DNA from: Bacteroidales bacterium
GTDB taxonomy: Bacteria > Bacteroidota > Bacteroidia > Bacteroidales > UBA932
Direction: 5' to 3'
DNA: 15,524 nt
Assembly: GCA_017472115.1 (NCBI GenBank)
Contig: JAFUQW010000064.1
Coordinates: 1-15,524, forward strand
Position numbers and translations under genes: made by a program. The notes beneath the pieces are model-generated. The model was given only the letters and a program-made list of their open reading frames with translations, was not told where the DNA came from and searched no databases. Shown in pieces: positions 14,215 through 15,524 of the stretch. Each line of letters opens with the position of its first letter. Within the stretch, counting starts at the first letter, position 1.

Positions 14215-15468
14215 TTATCTGTTTCTGTACATTTCTTCATAATATTTCTGATAGTCACCGGAAGTGACATTATCCATCCAGGCCGGATTTTCCAAGTACC
14301 AGCGGACGGTCTTTTCGATTCCCTCTTCGAACTGGAGAGATGGCTCCCAGCCGAGTTCTTTCTGAAGTTTGGTAGAATCTATTGCATATCGAGCATCGTG
14401 GCCAAGGCGGTCGGTGACATAGGTGATAAGTTCCAGGCTATGTCCCTCAGGATTTCCGAGGACTCTATCAACGGTCTTGATCATCACCTTGATGAGGTCG
14501 ATGTTCTTCCATTCATTGAATCCGCCTATATTATATGTTTCGGCTATCTTACCGTTATGGAATATCACATCGATTGCCCTTGCATGATCCTCAACATAAA
14601 GCCAGTCCCTCACATTCTCGCCCCGGCCATATACAGGAAGAGGCTTTCCTTGTCTTATATTATTGATAAACAGCGGAATCAGCTTCTCAGGAAACTGATA
14701 AGGGCCGTAGTTGTTCGAACAGTTTGTCACTATCGTCGGCATGCCGTAAGTGTCATGGTATGCTCTTACAAAGTGATCGGAGCTGGCCTTCGATGCTGAG
14801 TATGGTGAGTGCGGATTATACTTTGTGGTCTCATAGAAGAAGTCATCACCATAAGCCTTGTGACCTTCTGAAGATGCTGCTGTCTTGAAAGGAGGTTCGA
14901 TTCCTTCGGGATGGTTCATGGTGAGGGCACCATAGACTTCGTCTGTGCTGATGTGGTAGAAGAGGCATGGGATGCCTTGAGATGCCCGATCGGAGTCGGG
15001 CATGACGGATGCATCGGAGTCGGGCATGACGGATGCATCTGAATCGGGCATGACGGATACATCTGAGTCGGGCATGACGTCATCGGATACAGGCATGACG
15101 TAATTGAACTGCTCCCAGTAGAGTTTAGCTGCCTGAAGGAGGCTGAGGGTTCCCATTACGTTAGTGCGGGCAAAAGTGAACGGGTCCTTGATGGAGCGAT
15201 CCACATGAGACTCTGCTGCAAGATGGATGATTCCGTCAATCTTCTCATCCTGCATAAGCTGATAGAAGGCCTCAAAGTCGCAGATGTCCATCTTCACGAA
15301 CTTGTAGTTTGGTTTGTCTTCTATATCCTTGAGATTAGCCAAATTACCTGCATACGTAAGCTTGTCAAGGTTGATGATCCTGTAATCAGGATATTTGTTC
15401 ACAAACAACCTGACCACATGACTTCCGATAAAGCCGGCACCGCCGGTGATGACAATAGTACGCTTCAT
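14215..15468 (-). CDS. rfbB: dTDP-glucose 4,6-dehydratase with repeat insertion
   Basis: Second enzyme of dTDP-L-rhamnose synthesis: dTDP-glucose to dTDP-4-keto-6-deoxyglucose, NAD-bound, cytoplasmic. The 417 residues show GGAGFIG (9-15), HLAAESHVDRS, the catalytic HISTDEVYG (T165, D166, E167), YSASK (Y213, K217), NCSNNYGPYQFPEKLIP and RDWLYVEDHARA. Residues about 122-158 are foreign to the family: five VMP-type repeats (VMPVSD, VMPDSD and three more VMPDSD) precede FYHISTDEVYG, where relatives have a short variable loop. This makes it about 35-40 residues longer than usual relatives. The frame is intact, so the enzyme could still work. The start codon overlaps the rfbA stop (ATGA). Confidence 0.95.
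   Translation of the reverse strand: MKRTIVITGGAGFIGSHVVRLFVNKYPDYRIINLDKLTYAGNLANLKDIEDKPNYKFVKMDICDFEAFYQLMQDEKIDGIIHLAAESHVDRSIKDPFTFARTNVMGTLSLLQAAKLYWEQFNYVMPVSDDVMPDSDVSVMPDSDASVMPDSDASVMPDSDRASQGIPCLFYHISTDEVYGALTMNHPEGIEPPFKTAASSEGHKAYGDDFFYETTKYNPHSPYSASKASSDHFVRAYHDTYGMPTIVTNCSNNYGPYQFPEKLIPLFINNIRQGKPLPVYGRGENVRDWLYVEDHARAIDVIFHNGKIAETYNIGGFNEWKNIDLIKVMIKTVDRVLGNPEGHSLELITYVTDRLGHDARYAIDSTKLQKELGWEPSLQFEEGIEKTVRWYLENPAWMDNVTSGDYQKYYEEMYRNR
14982..15104. repeat. In-frame 24-bp tandem repeat with palindrome remnant inside rfbB
   Basis: Three 24-bp units start at 14991, 15015 and 15039; the first two are identical and the third differs at a few bases. Two degenerate 21-bp units follow (15063-15083 and 15084-15104). 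The shared core reads CGGAGTCGGGCATGACG. At one end ATGCCCGA (14982-14989) and TCGGGCAT (14996-15003) form an 8-bp stem around TCGGAG, like the interspersed palindromic repeats of many bacterial genomes. All units are multiples of three, so the coding frame is kept. Confidence 0.9.
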
Positions 15469-15524
15469 TTCACAAGATTCAAGAGATACTGTCCGTACTG
15501 ATTCCTGACCATCGGCTGAGCAAG
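15465..15524 (-). CDS. rfbA: Glucose-1-phosphate thymidylyltransferase, C-terminal end (partial)
   Basis: Only the last 19 codons and the stop lie in the window. They encode LAQPMVRNQYGQYLLNLVK, which matches the conserved C-terminus of RfbA/RmlA enzymes (the NxYGQYL element). Its TGA overlaps the rfbB ATG, the usual order in dTDP-rhamnose clusters. RfbA makes dTDP-glucose, the substrate of RfbB. The gene continues past the right edge. Confidence 0.8.
   Translation of the reverse strand, partial: LAQPMVRNQYGQYLLNLVK

Noticed and set aside
14209..14799. 196-aa plus-strand frame opposite rfbB
   Set aside because: Antisense shadow; rfbB motifs are unambiguous on the other strand.
14982..15104. 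CRISPR array
   Set aside because: The repeats are directly tandem with no unique spacers and lie in frame inside rfbB.

Overview
The window looks like a chromosomal segment of a Bacteroidales bacterium (phylum Bacteroidota). Genes generally lack Shine-Dalgarno sequences. Several are preceded by the phylum's characteristic promoter, a -7 box of the TAnnTTTG type about 19-21 bases after a TTG/TTTG -33 box; good examples are at 407-440, 2557-2589 and 13532-13565. The protein families (surface-polysaccharide sugar-nucleotide genes, a 7-TM AraC regulator, tandem small lipoproteins) fit the same phylum. I cannot assign a genus.

Left part (1-4612): two tiny overlapping membrane-protein genes end at a good intrinsic terminator. 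A YtrA-like module follows: ABC ATPase, membrane permease and GntR-family repressor. Its promoter has a near-perfect AGTGTA/TACACT palindrome immediately downstream that looks like the repressor's operator. A second promoter drives two tandem small lipoprotein genes. The second of these runs tail-to-tail into, and overlaps by 59 bp, an opposing gene for a seven-helix membrane protein with a C-terminal AraC DNA-binding domain. The AraC gene is transcribed divergently from the next block, with overlapping promoters.

Housekeeping block (4668-7303): diaminopimelate decarboxylase (last step of lysine synthesis) and Ffh, the SRP GTPase.

Mobile/repeat block (7357-8729): a REP-associated tyrosine transposase (RAYT, IS200-like HUH/Y1 family) lies between two direct copies of a 119-bp, double-hairpin, REPIN-like unit with 13-bp inverted-repeat ends. 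A separate 46-nt imperfect palindrome lies upstream of the transposase gene.

Surface-polysaccharide block (8738-15524, all minus strand apart from the RNA): an operon of a nucleotidyltransferase-like protein, UDP-glucose 6-dehydrogenase, UDP-glucuronate 4-epimerase, mannose-1-phosphate guanylyltransferase and a 46-aa charged protein. It would supply UDP-GlcA, UDP-GalA and GDP-mannose. Upstream and divergent from it lies a compact candidate non-coding RNA with its own promoter and terminator (about 13570-13700). Beyond that are a 137-aa conserved-looking protein, dTDP-glucose 4,6-dehydratase (rfbB) and the last 19 codons of rfbA (dTDP-rhamnose pathway).

The observations most worth follow-up are the REPIN-flanked RAYT, the in-frame 24-bp tandem repeat (VMPDSD-type octapeptides plus a palindrome remnant) inserted in rfbB, the unassigned ncRNA, and the putative GntR operator.
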